A program made the translations under genes and the position numbers. This document shows, piece by piece, positions 53,260-61,205 of a stretch of DNA of 64,000 nucleotides (the stretch's first letter is position 1; every line of letters begins with the position of its first letter). The notes under the pieces were generated by a model that was given only the letters and a program-made list of their open reading frames with translations, was not told where the DNA came from and did not search any database. Origin of the DNA: Bacteroidetes bacterium UBA3022 (lineage in GTDB: Bacteria > Bacteroidota > Bacteroidia > Chitinophagales > BACL12); the NCBI GenBank assembly GCA_002346225.1, contig DDYY01000079.1, positions 97,061-161,060 of the forward strand, written 5' to 3'.

Positions 53260-54453
53260 ATGAGAAAAAATTTGTCTGTATTCAGCCTTTTACTGCTGAC
53301 CCTAAGCAGCCAATGGGCTATGGCTCAGGTAACTGTCCCCGCCGGTGGAAGCGGAAATGATTACCTCAACACGGTGACCACTGCGGTACCATTTTTGCGT
53401 ATTGCTCCGGACGCCCGGGGTGGTTCCATGGGTGATGTGGGCATTGCCACCAGTCCGGATGCTGCATCCATTTTCTGGAACAATGCGAAAAACGCCTTTC
53501 TGGAAGATAATTCCGGTCTTGCCATCACCTACACTCCGTGGTTGAGCAATTTGGTCAACGATATCTTTCTGGCATATGTGAACGGATTCTGGAAAATTGA
53601 CGACCTGTCTACCATTTCCGGCTCCCTGCGTTATTTCTCACTGGGTAATATCACCTTCACCGACCAGAACGGTCAGGTGTTGCAGGATTTCCGCCCCAAT
53701 GAATTTGCGATAGATGCGGGTTATGCGCGCAAGCTTTCCGATAATTTCTCTGTGGGGCTTACACTGAAGTACATCTTCTCCAACCTCGCCTCCGGACAGT
53801 TTGTCAATGGTATTCCCATTAAACCGGCCAATGGTGTAGCAGCAGATATCTCCTTATTCTATACTACTGAATTTGAAATGGGCGATAAAGATGCCTTCCT
53901 GAATGCAGGTATGAACATTGCCAATATCGGAAATAAGGTAACCTATACCTCCAGTGCTGAGCGGGATTACATCCCCAGCAATCTGGGCGTAGGCGTTTCC
54001 CTGGGCGTTCATTTCGACGATTACAATAAACTGGCGCTGGCTGTTGATTTCAACAAGCTGCTGGTACCAACTCCTGATACAACAGATATCAATCCTGCCA
54101 ACGGTATTTTCGACTACAAGGAACTGGGACCTATCAGCGGTGCCTTCAGCTCTTTCAACGATGCACCGAATGGTTTCAGCGAAGAACTGAATGAAATTAC
54201 CATAGGCACCGGCCTGGAATACTGGTACAACAATCAGTTTGCAGTACGCGGCGGTTACTTCTTTGAAGACCCCACCAAGGGTGGTCGTCAGTTCTTTACC
54301 CTGGGTTTAGGACTGCGTTACAATGTCTTCGGACTTGATTTTTCTTACCTGATTCCGAGCAGCAACCAGCAAAATCCACTGGACAATACTTTGCGCTTTA
54401 CCCTGAGCTTCGATTTCGAAGCCCTGGCCGATCAGCAGAAAGACGATCAGTAA
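53260..54453 (+). CDS. porV: T9SS outer membrane protein PorV (LptO)
   Basis: PorV is a FadL-like barrel that shuttles cargo from the Sov/SprA translocon to PorU. The signal peptide ends AMAQ; then AGGSGNDYLNTVTTAVPFLR, IAPDARGGSMGDVGIATSPD (conserved PDAR-G-MGD-G-A-SPD), SIFWNNAKNAF and YTPWLSNLVNDIFLAY. The last strand LRFTLSFDFEAL closes the barrel. Length 397 is normal. It lies directly behind porU, the usual T9SS arrangement. Confidence 0.95.
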   Translation: MRKNLSVFSLLLLTLSSQWAMAQVTVPAGGSGNDYLNTVTTAVPFLRIAPDARGGSMGDVGIATSPDAASIFWNNAKNAFLEDNSGLAITYTPWLSNLVNDIFLAYVNGFWKIDDLSTISGSLRYFSLGNITFTDQNGQVLQDFRPNEFAIDAGYARKLSDNFSVGLTLKYIFSNLASGQFVNGIPIKPANGVAADISLFYTTEFEMGDKDAFLNAGMNIANIGNKVTYTSSAERDYIPSNLGVGVSLGVHFDDYNKLALAVDFNKLLVPTPDTTDINPANGIFDYKELGPISGAFSSFNDAPNGFSEELNEITIGTGLEYWYNNQFAVRGGYFFEDPTKGGRQFFTLGLGLRYNVFGLDFSYLIPSSNQQNPLDNTLRFTLSFDFEALADQQKDDQ

Positions 54454-54470
54454 GCGAACATCATTTCAAT

Positions 54471-54508
54471 AAAAAAGGCACTATTCGAACAGAATGGTGC
54501 CTTTTTTT
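54471..54508 (+). terminator. Intrinsic terminator after porV
   Basis: A 15-bp stem with one wobble (AAAAAAGGCACTATT / AATGGTGCCTTTTTT) around a 7-nt loop ends in a T tract, 17 bp after the porV stop. The A-rich left arm would let it work on the minus strand too. Confidence 0.92.
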
Positions 54509-54528
54509 ATGCTGTTGAGTCGGGTGAT

Positions 54529-54712
54529 GTGCTTCGGCTACGCAGTTACGGATTGGGGGCAGAGCTATTGACCAGGCAGCAACGAAGCTACCAGGTAGCT
54601 TCCAGCCCGGATGGCAGCGGCATCCTGACCGGAGTGCAGCGGAGGGCAGATACAGCGAACAGCCGGAAGGCCGGTAGTGGACAGCACACAGGAACTTGCT
54701 CCCAAACGCACC
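54529..54712. repeat. GC-rich intergenic repeat element, Bacteroidota type (proposed)
   Basis: This gap holds no convincing gene. The sequence is unlike its neighbours, rich in G and C and in small inverted repeats. A 9-bp perfect inverted repeat centred on one base lies at 54584-54602 (GAAGCTACC-A-GGTAGCTTC), and GCCGG-AA-GGCCGG lies at 54664-54674. Phrases such as AGCCCGGATGGCAGCGGCAT and GATACAGCGAACAGCCGG match my memory of a dispersed intergenic element in Flavobacteriia and relatives. The 66-codon open frame across it looks accidental. No second copy is in the window. Confidence 0.5.
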
Positions 54713-54726
54713 AATTGCCATTTTCG

Positions 54727-54734
54727 TAACTTTG
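54727..54734 (+). promoter_or_regulatory. -7 element of icmF
   Basis: TAACTTTG matches TAnnTTTG and ends 22 bp before the icmF ATG. A clear TTG at -33 is absent. Confidence 0.5.
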
Positions 54735-54756
54735 CAGCTCCTCAAACGTGTGAAAT

Positions 54757-57700
54757 ATGCAGGAAGCAACGCCTTATACTCCGCAACATAAAGTTCGAAT
54801 TGTTACCGCTGCATCGCTTTTCGACGGGCATGATGCCGCCATCAATATTATGCGCCGCATTATCCAGGCCACTGGCGTGGAAGTCATTCACCTGGGCCAC
54901 GACCGCAGCGTGGATGAAGTGGTGAATTGTGCCATTCAGGAAGACGCCAATGCCATAGCCATGACGAGCTATCAGGGCGGACACGTGGAATATTTAAAAT
55001 ATATGTATGATTTGCTGCAGGAAAAGGGAGCCGGTCATATCAAAATATTTGGAGGTGGCGGCGGTACCATCCTGCCGGAGGAGATCAATGAATTACACGC
55101 GTATGGCATCACCCGTATTTACGCTCCCGACGATGGGCGGGCGCTGGGGTTGCAGGGCATGATTAACGACCTGGTACAGCAGAGTGATTTCGCGGTTGGC
55201 ATGCACCTCAACGGAGAGATAGAGCAACTGAGTGCCGAAAAACACGGAGCCATTGCCCGCATTATAACAGCGGCAGAAAACTTCCCCAAAGAATCTGCAG
55301 CAGCACTGAGCACTATCCGACAGCTGGCAGCAAATGCCACCGCCCCGATACTGGGCATCACTGGTACAGGAGGTGCAGGAAAATCGAGTCTGGTAGACGA
55401 ATTGGTGCGCCGCTTTTTACTGCAATACCCCGACCGCACCATAGGTATTATATCAGTAGATCCATCGAAAAGAAAAACCGGTGGTGCCTTGCTGGGTGAC
55501 CGCATCAGGATGAACAGCATCAACAACCCCAGGGTGTATATGCGTTCCCTCGCAACGCGTCAGAGTAATCTGGCATTGAGTAAACACGTGGGTGATGCTA
55601 TTGCTGTATTGAAAGCAGCAGGCTTTGACCTGATCATACTGGAAACTTCGGGCATCGGACAAAGCGATACCGAGATTATCGACCACAGCGATGTGAGTCT
55701 GTATGTCATGACACCTGAGTACGGTGCCGCCTCACAACTGGAAAAAATCGATATGCTCGATTTTGCCGATGTGATTGCACTTAATAAGTTCGACAAGCGC
55801 GGAGCTATGGATGCGCTGCGCGATGTGCGCAAGCAGTTCCAGCGGAACCATAAACTATTCGATAAGCAGGTAGATGAAATGCCTGTGCACGGCACCATTG
55901 CATCTCAGTTCAATGACCCGGGCACCAATACCCTTTTCCAGGTGATCATGGATACTATCTGTGATAAGACAGGAAATGAAATGTTCCGGTCTACCTTTTT
56001 GCACGAGGGCGAGATGAGCGAAAAAATCTTCATCATTCCCCCGCAAAGAACCCGGTACCTGTCGGAAATTGCTGAAAGCAACCGCCAGTACGACCAGTGG
56101 GTGTTGGCGCAAGCAGCCATAGCAGAGAAGCTTTACCAACTGCAAGGTGCCCATTCTATTTTAAGTGAACAGGAAGCAGATACTTCCGAATTGGATGCAG
56201 CTATCAATCAATATCAGCTGGAATTTGACCGCAAGAATTATTTATTAATTGAAGACTGGCCGAACAAACGTCAGCGCTATAAAGAAGAGGTGTTTGTTTA
56301 CCAGGTGCGGGGAAAAGACATTGAGGTGGAAACCCACAGTCAATCGTTGAGTCATTTACCGATTCCTAAGGTGGTAACGCCGGCTTACTCCAGCTGGGGT
56401 GATATACTGAGATGGAGTTTACAAGAAAATGTGCCGGGTGAATTTCCCTTCACTGCCGGTATCTATCCGTTCAAGCGCCAGGGAGAAGACCCCACACGTA
56501 TGTTTGCTGGAGAAGGCGGACCGGAGCGCACGAACCGCCGCTTTCATTATGTGAGTCTGGGCATGCCTGCCAAAAGGCTTTCCACTGCGTTCGATAGTGT
56601 AACACTTTATGGCAATGACCCGGGTCATCGTCCGGATATCTACGGTAAGATTGGCAACAGTGGCGTTAGCATATGCTGTCTGGACGATGCCAAGAAGCTG
56701 TACAGCGGCTTTAATCTCGCCGACCCCAAGACTTCTGTATCGATGACCATCAACGGACCGGCACCGATGCTGCTGGCCTTTTTCATGAATGCCGCCATTG
56801 ACCAGCAATGCGAATTGTTTATCAAAGAGAACGGACTGGAAGAGGAGGTCAACCAGCGGATTGATGCCATCTTTAAAGAGCGGGGTGGTGTGCGACCAGT
56901 GTACCATGGCAGTTTGCCGGAGGGCAACGACGGTCTCGGGCTCATGTTGCTCGGTGTTACCGGCGACCAGGTGCTGCCTGAAGAAGTATATGAACGCATC
57001 AAAGCCGACACACTGAAGCAGGTGCGCGGAACGGTGCAGGCCGATATCCTGAAAGAAGACCAGGCACAGAATACCTGTATTTTCAGCACTGAGTTTGCAC
57101 TGCGTTTGATGGGCGATGTGCAACAGTATTTTATCGAGCAGCAGGTACGCAACTTCTATTCGGTTTCGATATCCGGTTACCATATTGCGGAAGCCGGGGC
57201 CAACCCGATTACGCAGCTTGCCTTTACACTGGCCAATGGTTTCACCTATGTGGAGTACTATTTAAGCAGGGGGATGGACATCAATAAATTCGGACCGAAC
57301 CTGTCCTTCTTCTTCAGCAATGGCGTAGATCCGGAATATGCAGTCATTGGTCGTGTGGCACGCCGGATATGGGCCAAAGCCATGAAAGTCAAGTACGGTG
57401 CAGATGAGCGCACACAGATGTTGAAGTACCATATACAGACATCGGGCAGGAGTCTGCATGCACAAGAGATTGACTTCAATGATATCCGTACGACCCTGCA
57501 GGCGTTGTATGCCATTTACGATAATTGTAATAGTCTGCATACCAATGCCTACGATGAAGCTATCACTACGCCTACCGAGGAGAGTGTGCGCAGGGCCATG
57601 GCCATTCAGCTCATTATTAATAAGGAGCTGGGATTAGCGAAGAATGAGAATCCTACACAAGGTTCCTTTATCATAGAAGAGCTTACCGACCTGGTAGAAG

Positions 57701-58125
57701 CAGCGGTATTGTCGGAATTCGATCGCATTACAGAACGCGGAGGCGTACTGGGTGCTATGGAAACCATGTACCAGCGCGGCAAGATTCAGGAGGAAAGCCT
57801 GTACTATGAAACTTTGAAGCACACCGGTGAATATCCGATTATTGGTGTGAATACATTCCTGAGCAGCAAGGGCTCCCCTACTATCCTCCCACAGGAGGTG
57901 ATTCGCTCTACTCAGGAAGAAAAGGAATTGCAGATTACCACGGTTCAGCAACTGAAGGAACGCCATGCTGAGGATGCGGCTCAGGCACTGAAAGACCTGC
58001 AACAGGCTGCCATCCGCAACGAGAACCTCTTTGCCCGTTTGATGGAAGCCGGTAAAATATGTTCTCTTGGCCAGATAACTGCGGCCTTATTTGAGGTAGG
58101 TGGTCAGTATAGAAGGAATATGTAA
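54757..58125 (+). CDS. icmF: Fused isobutyryl-CoA mutase with G-protein chaperone (IcmF)
   Basis: IcmF interconverts isobutyryl-CoA and n-butyryl-CoA with adenosylcobalamin. The 1122 residues show three parts. A B12-binding domain comes first (about 10-145; DGHD at 23-26 with the cobalt-ligand His25, GGGGGTI near 99-105). A MeaB-like GTPase with P-loop GTGGAGKS (203-210), VDPSKRKTGGALLGDR and NKFD follows. The mutase TIM barrel (about 560-1115) contains GEGGPERTNRRFHYVSLGMP, VSMTINGPAPMLLAFFMNA and SISGYHIAEAGANP. This domain order is specific to IcmF, not methylmalonyl-CoA mutase. It stands alone between terminators; no cobalamin riboswitch is visible upstream. Confidence 0.94.
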   Translation: MQEATPYTPQHKVRIVTAASLFDGHDAAINIMRRIIQATGVEVIHLGHDRSVDEVVNCAIQEDANAIAMTSYQGGHVEYLKYMYDLLQEKGAGHIKIFGGGGGTILPEEINELHAYGITRIYAPDDGRALGLQGMINDLVQQSDFAVGMHLNGEIEQLSAEKHGAIARIITAAENFPKESAAALSTIRQLAANATAPILGITGTGGAGKSSLVDELVRRFLLQYPDRTIGIISVDPSKRKTGGALLGDRIRMNSINNPRVYMRSLATRQSNLALSKHVGDAIAVLKAAGFDLIILETSGIGQSDTEIIDHSDVSLYVMTPEYGAASQLEKIDMLDFADVIALNKFDKRGAMDALRDVRKQFQRNHKLFDKQVDEMPVHGTIASQFNDPGTNTLFQVIMDTICDKTGNEMFRSTFLHEGEMSEKIFIIPPQRTRYLSEIAESNRQYDQWVLAQAAIAEKLYQLQGAHSILSEQEADTSELDAAINQYQLEFDRKNYLLIEDWPNKRQRYKEEVFVYQVRGKDIEVETHSQSLSHLPIPKVVTPAYSSWGDILRWSLQENVPGEFPFTAGIYPFKRQGEDPTRMFAGEGGPERTNRRFHYVSLGMPAKRLSTAFDSVTLYGNDPGHRPDIYGKIGNSGVSICCLDDAKKLYSGFNLADPKTSVSMTINGPAPMLLAFFMNAAIDQQCELFIKENGLEEEVNQRIDAIFKERGGVRPVYHGSLPEGNDGLGLMLLGVTGDQVLPEEVYERIKADTLKQVRGTVQADILKEDQAQNTCIFSTEFALRLMGDVQQYFIEQQVRNFYSVSISGYHIAEAGANPITQLAFTLANGFTYVEYYLSRGMDINKFGPNLSFFFSNGVDPEYAVIGRVARRIWAKAMKVKYGADERTQMLKYHIQTSGRSLHAQEIDFNDIRTTLQALYAIYDNCNSLHTNAYDEAITTPTEESVRRAMAIQLIINKELGLAKNENPTQGSFIIEELTDLVEAAVLSEFDRITERGGVLGAMETMYQRGKIQEESLYYETLKHTGEYPIIGVNTFLSSKGSPTILPQEVIRSTQEEKELQITTVQQLKERHAEDAAQALKDLQQAAIRNENLFARLMEAGKICSLGQITAALFEVGGQYRRNM

Positions 58126-58507
58126 CCACTGCATTTTCCCCTTTATTCACCCATTTGGACTGCACTTCACCCTGCGGGTGACAGCGTGTAGTATTTAGCG
58201 GAATCACCTTTCCGCTACTACTTTTACGTCACTAAAAAGATTGATTTTTTATAATAAACGGACTTATTGTCGCTATAAAGTAATTTACTGAATTTTATTC
58301 TTGTCACATAAAGTATTTTAATTAGCAAATTATTGCGGAATATATCCTACCATTTTGTCACACTATTTAAATAATTTTTCTAATTTAACGCTCTTAATAG
58401 TTCAATATGGCATATTTAATCCAAATAGTCATGTCATGAATTATCATTCAGTGTAAGCAATTTTCCATAGGGAAGTGTTTAACATTGTTCTATCAAAATA
58501 AACTGAT
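58126..58507. other. AT-rich intergenic region
   Basis: These 382 bases have no coding frame of note. The first 100 hold the hairpin at 58196-58217. The remainder, from about 58230, is very AT-rich with runs such as TTTTTTATAATAAA and may contain the promoter of the 58508 gene, though I see no consensus pair. I found no tRNA or conserved RNA structure. Confidence 0.6.
58196..58217 (+). terminator. Hairpin downstream of icmF
   Basis: A perfect 8-bp stem TAGCGGAA / TTCCGCTA with a 6-nt loop lies 70 bp after the icmF stop. Only a weak T tract (CTTTTA) follows, so it is a possible terminator. Confidence 0.45.
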
Positions 58508-59065
58508 ATGGAAGGGCAACAACGCAAAACAGGTCTTTTCTTGGTTTTACTCGCCGCAGCTGCATTGAATGTGAACGGTCAGGAATTAGAAAACCTGATG
58601 GCATTTAACGGCAGCAATCCGACCCTCGAAGTTAGCAGTGCCGCTGCAGCTCCTGCAAAAAGTTCTGCCGTTGAAGTGACAGGCTACACAGATGCCGGAA
58701 GCATGATTATCTCCAGCTATTTCACCTTAGCCGGTAAGAGTATCAAGCCCTACATGAAAGTGGAGAACAACAACATCACCTTCGATGCGCAGGTGGTACA
58801 ACCCGAAGAGAACATTTCCATTCGTTTCAACAACGACCATATTGAATTCACAGAAAACGGAAAAATCAACCGCCTGGAAATCATTGATATTGCTCAGTAC
58901 CTTAACAACTCTCAAAACTGTCTGGTGCAAAGCAAAATAGAAGTGAACTGCAAACCTACCAAGGTGAAAGGCGAAAAAGTAAAAGAGGTTGCTGTTTTCA
59001 TTGATCACAACAATCACATATCCTTTATATCTATTGGCAATACAGAATATTATCTGCAGCCCTAA
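58508..59065 (+). CDS. Secreted protein of unknown function
   Basis: The 185-residue protein has a signal peptide (MEGQQRKTGLFLVLLAAAAL, cut after NVNGQ), an Ala/Ser-rich linker (VSSAAAAPAKSSA) and a beta-rich C-terminal domain (SIKPYMKVENNNITFDAQVV ... ISIRFNNDHIEFTENGKINR ... VAVFIDHNNHISFISIGN). It has no lipobox and no T9SS domain, so it is probably periplasmic. I do not recognise the family. It is monocistronic and closed by a strong terminator. Confidence 0.7.
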   Translation: MEGQQRKTGLFLVLLAAAALNVNGQELENLMAFNGSNPTLEVSSAAAAPAKSSAVEVTGYTDAGSMIISSYFTLAGKSIKPYMKVENNNITFDAQVVQPEENISIRFNNDHIEFTENGKINRLEIIDIAQYLNNSQNCLVQSKIEVNCKPTKVKGEKVKEVAVFIDHNNHISFISIGNTEYYLQP

Positions 59066-59084
59066 ACATACTTTCGGTAAGTAA

Positions 59085-59777
59085 TCATGATAAAATCCTG
59101 CCTTCATCGGCAGGATTTTTTTTGTGCCATAACAGTCCCTGCACAATCAGGTATTGTGCTATGGCATAGGTGAGCATAATCCAGACTGCACTGTTGGGTA
59201 TGAGGGAATGAAACTTATTCCAAGCTATCAAATAATCGGAAGCGATAAAACACAATGCCCCTGTAAGCACAGCATAGTAGCTGGTAGTATTGGTAGCGCC
59301 TTTTCTCCTGATGGCCATCACGGTCATGGCTGAAATAGCGGCCACATACAACAACACGGGCACCAGCATATCTCCCAAAGAAGCTGTTATTCTACTCATC
59401 AAGATGGAAACCACTGCCACCAGTCCGAAGTAGGGTGCCCATTGATGGCTACCTGAACCATCTTTCCAGAGCATGAAACTTCTTATGTATGCCAGATGCC
59501 CTGCAAGAAAAGCCCCTAATCCCAGCAGGAAAAACAGCTCCTGTCTTTCACTGAATAGCAGCAGTATATCTCCCGCCCATCCGAATAAAAGGGCCGTCAC
59601 CAAAGCCCATCGTGCAGCACCTGCAGCATTGGACCACGCATACACAATTAACACGGGTACCAATAACACCTTGGTAAGCTGCTGATAAAACTCCATATTG
59701 GTTTGCAGCAGAAACAAGTGCACCACGGTAATCAGCAGATAAATATTCACTAAAAATCCATATCTATTCGACTCCAT
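59085..59777 (-). CDS. Lysoplasmalogenase-like YhhN/TMEM86-family membrane protein
   Basis: The 230-residue protein has about eight hydrophobic helices. YhhN-family signatures are visible: LTKVLLVPVLIVYAW at the start of the domain, ALLFGWAGDILLLFSE with the conserved GDILL, and FLLGLGAFLAGHLAYI with F-x-x-GH-x-x-Y. A C-terminal D in FIASDYLIAWNKF is also conserved. TMEM86 and bacterial homologues hydrolyse the vinyl-ether bond of lysoplasmalogens. Its start overlaps the upstream AGMO-like gene by 14 bp, so the two are translated together; both products act on ether lipids. Confidence 0.87.
   Translation of the reverse strand: MESNRYGFLVNIYLLITVVHLFLLQTNMEFYQQLTKVLLVPVLIVYAWSNAAGAARWALVTALLFGWAGDILLLFSERQELFFLLGLGAFLAGHLAYIRSFMLWKDGSGSHQWAPYFGLVAVVSILMSRITASLGDMLVPVLLYVAAISAMTVMAIRRKGATNTTSYYAVLTGALCFIASDYLIAWNKFHSLIPNSAVWIMLTYAIAQYLIVQGLLWHKKNPADEGRILS
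59092..59123 (+). terminator. Intrinsic terminator lying in the 3' coding end of the lysoplasmalogenase gene
   Basis: AAAATCCTGCC / GGCAGGATTTT forms an 11-bp perfect stem with a 6-nt loop and a run of eight T residues on the plus strand, ending the 58508 transcript. On the minus strand the same bases encode the last residues of the lysoplasmalogenase (KKNPADEGRILS). Confidence 0.9.
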
Positions 59778-60999
59778 ATCTCAGATGTTTTTGTTTTGTC
59801 AGGAACCAAATGCCGCCGGCAACACTCAACAGTATTACACCGCCTCCAACGGATAGGCTCCACAGTTTACTTTGCATCAACAGGATGGCCATTGCCACAT
59901 TGGCCACTTGTCTGATGGTTTCCATCCACGAACTGTTTCGATGCAGTTCCAGCAACCATCCCACAGCAGTAATGGAGTAGATCACCATGCCAGCCATCAA
60001 TCCTTGCTGCCAGGCGGGGAAACTTTCGAAGGTGAAAAGGAAATAACTCGCCAGGCTTAAAATCAACAGGAACTGCACCAGCACATAGCGGTGCAGCCAG
60101 TATGGTATGGCTACATCAAATTTCACTATCGATTGCCGGTCTACCGGCTGAGGACGTATCGGCCCACCCAATTCTTCAGGATACCAGCCGGGTTGACGGA
60201 ATAAGATGCCAGCTTTGTGCTTCCAACCATTGGCCTTACGAATGGCCTTTCCCATATCTCTCCATATATCTATTTGCGCCCGAATGGGGTTCCATGTCTC
60301 CAGTGGTGTTGTGATACCGTAGACTACCGGCTCCAGTTCTTCCTGAAACGTGCCGAACAGGCGGTCCCAGATGATAAGCGTACCGCCGTGATTCCTGTCG
60401 ATGTAAATAGGATTGCGGCCATGGTGCACCCTGTGGTGGCTGGGAGTATTCAGGATGAACTCTGCCACCGGGTGTAATTTATCAATCACTTTGGTATGGA
60501 TCCAGAATTGATAAATGGTTTGCCACTGACTAATTACGATGAACATAATCGGGTCAAAGCCGAGCAATGCCAGCGGCAGGTAAAAAGCAAAAGAGCCGAA
60601 TTTCTGGAAGGCCCCCTGTCGCAGTGCCACACTCAGGTTGTACTCTTCGCTTTGGTGGTGCACCACATGACCACCCCACAGCACATTTACCTCATGTGCC
60701 AGGCGATGAAACCAGTAGTAAAAGAAATCGATACCGATAAAGAGCAAAACCCATGTAAAAATATTATTAGGAATGGTGGCAACGCGCACGTATTCATATA
60801 CCCAGAGGTAGGCGCCAATTACTACAACTTTAAAAAAGACACCGGTTACCTGCTCCGCAATTCCTGCATTGATATTGCTGATAGTGTCGTTTAACCGGTA
60901 GTAGCCACTTTTCCGCAGTCGGTCGAAAATGATTTCCATTCCTATGAGAAGGAAGAATACCGGGATAGCGAGGATGATATAATTCACAGGTTCTTGCAT
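59764..60999 (-). CDS. Alkylglycerol monooxygenase-like (AGMO/TMEM195) membrane oxygenase
   Basis: The ATG at 60999 (MQEPVNYIILAIPVFFLLIG) is chosen over an in-frame start at 61074. The fatty acid hydroxylase fold carries the three His boxes: HRLAHEVN, HVVHHQSEEYNLS and HHRVHHGRN. The surrounding sequence (SVALRQGAFQ, YQFWIHTKVID, LIIWDRLFGTF, PVVYGITTPL) closely resembles vertebrate AGMO. AGMO hydroxylates O-alkyl glycerols with O2 and tetrahydrobiopterin, leading to ether bond cleavage. The box spacing is much nearer AGMO than sterol desaturases. It overlaps the lysoplasmalogenase gene downstream by 14 bp. Confidence 0.9.
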   Translation of the reverse strand: MQEPVNYIILAIPVFFLLIGMEIIFDRLRKSGYYRLNDTISNINAGIAEQVTGVFFKVVVIGAYLWVYEYVRVATIPNNIFTWVLLFIGIDFFYYWFHRLAHEVNVLWGGHVVHHQSEEYNLSVALRQGAFQKFGSFAFYLPLALLGFDPIMFIVISQWQTIYQFWIHTKVIDKLHPVAEFILNTPSHHRVHHGRNPIYIDRNHGGTLIIWDRLFGTFQEELEPVVYGITTPLETWNPIRAQIDIWRDMGKAIRKANGWKHKAGILFRQPGWYPEELGGPIRPQPVDRQSIVKFDVAIPYWLHRYVLVQFLLILSLASYFLFTFESFPAWQQGLMAGMVIYSITAVGWLLELHRNSSWMETIRQVANVAMAILLMQSKLWSLSVGGGVILLSVAGGIWFLTKQKHLRYGVE

Positions 61000-61171
61000 G
61001 CCGTTACCAGCGAAAGATAATAGATTGAGCCGAAATTCGCTGTGCAGAAAAGCGGGTATGCTGTGCATAGACAAGCCGAATTGTTGTATCGGTATGGCTG
61101 GCAGCGGTTGGTTGATTCACCTTATACCCTCTCCTTTGGAGGCGACAATTACCTGCCAACATATTCGTTTA

Positions 61172-61200
61172 TTGACAAGTGCATAAGTTCCTTAAATTCG
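61172..61200 (+). promoter_or_regulatory. Possible ggt promoter
   Basis: TTG (61172-61174) and TAAATTCG (61193-61200; 7 of 8 matches) are 18 bases apart. The predicted start site would be at or next to the ATG at 61206, so the mRNA could be nearly leaderless. Confidence 0.4.
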
Positions 61201-61205
61201 CTTGC

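Noticed and set aside
54529..54729. 66-codon open frame in the GC-rich intergenic element
   Set aside because: Low-complexity Gly/Arg/Ser translation, inside a structured repeat; no start context.
54640..54757. Cobalamin riboswitch upstream of icmF
   Set aside because: I see no B12-box-like sequence or fold; only a -7 element precedes the gene.
56419..57183. 254-codon open frame antisense to icmF
   Set aside because: The composition (many H, Q and C residues) and the absence of motifs mark it as a shadow of the mutase domain.
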